From assembly GCA_949358305.1 (NCBI GenBank), contig OX442315.1:5605875-5669874 (forward strand): a stretch of DNA of 64,000 nt, in the 5' to 3' direction. Of this stretch, positions 62,269 through 64,000 are shown piece after piece; the stretch's first letter is position 1; each line of letters begins with the position of its first letter. This stretch comes from Strigamia acuminata (Eukaryota; Arthropoda; Chilopoda; Geophilomorpha; Linotaeniidae). Under the pieces are notes generated by a model, which was not told the origin of the DNA, searched no databases, and saw nothing but the letters and a program-made list of their open reading frames with translations. The position numbers were made by a program, and so were the translations under genes.

Positions 62269-62728
62269 TTGATAATATTGAAAATAGTGGATGTAATTAG
62301 ATTTTTTTAGTGGGAAAGTTAGTAGTGGGAAATTTAGTTTTTTTTGGCTTGCTAAAATTAGTGGGACAAAAAAGTTGCGTTAGTGGAAAAGTCAGTGAGT
62401 TGGAAATTTAGTTTTTTTTAGTGGAAATCAAAGGACATTTATTGGGTTTATAATTTATACCCATTTCAAAACGGTTTCGCCATCCCCAGCATCCATGTGT
62501 TGAATTCTTCTCAGAAAAATTAAAAGACGGTTTATTTTTGTTGAAATTTGCAATTTACAAAGGTGACGCGCACATTTGGAGAGAAGCGAGGCATTCATCA
62601 ATGTATCGAGCGTGCAGTCATGCAGCTTGCGCCAATTGCACCATCAGGTGGCTCGCCCTAACGGCAGATATCTGGACTAAGCTTCGAGTCTTGTTTGTTG
62701 TCACGCTTGGAGTTTGTGTTCAGTTGTC

Positions 62729-64000
62729 ATGGACTCGCTGTCAGCGATCGCCAGTTGTATCAGGTAATTCCGTGACGAGTATTGTTTTGAACGTTCTTTT
62801 ATTAGATTTGTCATACGCTTGAGATAATTCTTTAGACGTTGATACAACAAATTGGTCAGTGGGTGAGTTGTTTCGGAAACCGAGAGTGCAACTCGCAGCG
62901 CGTCACTGGCAAAACTAATCCATAACAAGTTTTAATGTTTGTGAAATCAATTTATGTGAGAAACTTTTCTTTTTTCCTTTATTAGGTGTGGTTTGAAGAG
63001 CCGAAATGTAACAGAACAGGCTTGTGGTCACGTGTACTGTCGCAGATGTGTTTCAAAAGTAGAATTAAATGGGCACTTAGTTTGTTCTCTTGATCATTCC
63101 AACTTGGCGTGTTTTGTAAGTACAGCCAAGGCCGACTCAAGGCTGATTGGCGCCTGCGCGATTGCTTTTGTGCGCCCTGTTGGTAGGGTTACCATATTCT
63201 ATGATGTCTAAAAGAGTACATAAAGAATTGATTAAAAAAAACGGTATAAAATCAATTTTTTATTTTTGGCACTTCAATAAGTGTGCTACATGTACTCTCA
63301 ATGGTCATTCGCCCTGGCGCCCTGAGTACTTGTAGAGTACTACTGCAGATGGTTTTTAATTAATTTTTCAATTAATTCTTATTTTAGGACAAAGTTGGCG
63401 GTGTTTCGGTTTCGGGAGACCCTGCTTGTTGTTATTGCAATATTCTACTGGATTTGGATGACATTAAAGTAATTTTTATATTATCTAGGATTTGGTTTCT
63501 TTGAGTACAATTAAATTAAACATTACATCACTTCTTTCTGTCATAAAAATGTTTCATTATTTGTTTCCTGTGTTTTGTTGCTAGGGACATGATGCTAAGT
63601 GTGACATGTATCCAATCAATTGCGACTTCTGCAACAAGAAATATATCCGTCGGACTGTAAGTTTGTATATGAATATTACTGGAAAAGTTGTAAATAAACA
63701 TACATTTTATCCAGATGAAGATCCATGTGCAAGAATGTGGCCGAAATTTCAGTTTGTGCAAGTTCTCTTCAATTGGTTGTAAATTTCAAGTGGGTCGTTT
63801 GCTACAATCAAACAAACGATAGAATGCAATGATATTATTAATATTATCATTGCAGGGAACTCGATTGGAACTTGAACGCCACGAAGGCGACAATGTCCAG
63901 CTTCACATGGAGTTGATGATGAATTCATTGCCGACTATGCAAACTGAGGTAGAATAATAATTGCAAAAACAGTTATCGTAGTTCTTCGAATTAACGTCGC
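62729..64000 (+). CDS. TRAF-type gene C, 5' part (RING and TRAF zinc fingers)
   Basis: Six exons match TRAF B in length and phase: 62729-62763, 62986-63115, 63388-63468, 63585-63656, 63715-63789 and 63856-63948 (35, 130, 81, 72, 75, 93 nt). They encode the RING (CIRC, CGHVYCRRC, VCSLD) and the TRAF zinc fingers (CCYC, KCDMYPINCDFC, CGRNFSLC). Coiled coil and MATH exons would lie beyond the window. The exon 6 end and following intron are closer to gene A at the window start than to gene B. Intron 2 carries about 150 bp extra. The frame is intact. Confidence 0.88.

Larger units (their letters stand above)
60973..62728. other. Intergenic DNA upstream of TRAF gene C
   Basis: It contains degenerate TTAGG/TCAGG repeats (61771-61846), a GC-rich block (61845-62268) and TTCATCGAAT motifs near 61625-61740. 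From about 62590 it matches the region before TRAF B (16990-17113), so the duplication includes the 5' flank. Confidence 0.6.

Overview
This is arthropod-like animal nuclear DNA. It has spliced genes with AT-rich introns, an expanded family of TRAF-type genes, a DEG/ENaC (pickpocket-like) channel gene, TTAGG-like degenerate repeats, many short inverted-repeat transposons and three nearly intact LTR retrotransposons. I cannot name the species; an insect, springtail, crustacean or chelicerate would all fit.

Host genes. Three tandem TRAF genes lie on the + strand: A (3' part only, 1-3930), B (complete, 17114-47997, 14 exons, predicted 495 aa) and C (5' part only, 62729-63948 and beyond). Each has RING, TRAF zinc fingers, a coiled coil made of small symmetrical exons, and a MATH domain, as far as the window shows them. 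Between A and B lies a relative (5304-7582) in which a signal peptide replaces the RING and zinc fingers. On the - strand (13169-8280) is a DEG/ENaC gene in which one unbroken exon carries the last membrane segment of one channel unit and the first of the next, so two units are fused in tandem. A kelch-like last exon lies at 15419-15837.

Mobile DNA. Intron 6 of TRAF B is about 28 kb because of a foldback-like element with long modular inverted repeats (18278-45551). Later insertions are nested in it: Gypsy-1 (18778-32270), a 991-bp palindrome whose two arms each carry a tRNA-Ser-like Pol III promoter (32278-33268), Copia-1 (34257-41241, inside a 12-bp minisatellite) and a shortened gag-only Copia-2 (42954-45380, - strand). 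Gypsy-2 (48153-60972) sits just after the TRAF B poly(A) signal, and a solo LTR of the Gypsy-2 family (16019-16841) lies 272 bp before the TRAF B start codon.

Most unusual system. The two Gypsy elements are different families but share one layout: a tRNA-Pro-like primer site, a very long Gag, a canonical -1 frameshift signal (A AAA AAC, 6-nt spacer, GC-rich stem) into Pol, and a third gene after Pol. The third gene is split: a small acidic exon joins in frame, across a 0.6-0.85 kb intron, to a proline-rich protein of about 920 residues. It has no membrane segment or signal peptide, so it is not a typical Env, and I recognise no family. Its structure is conserved in both elements.
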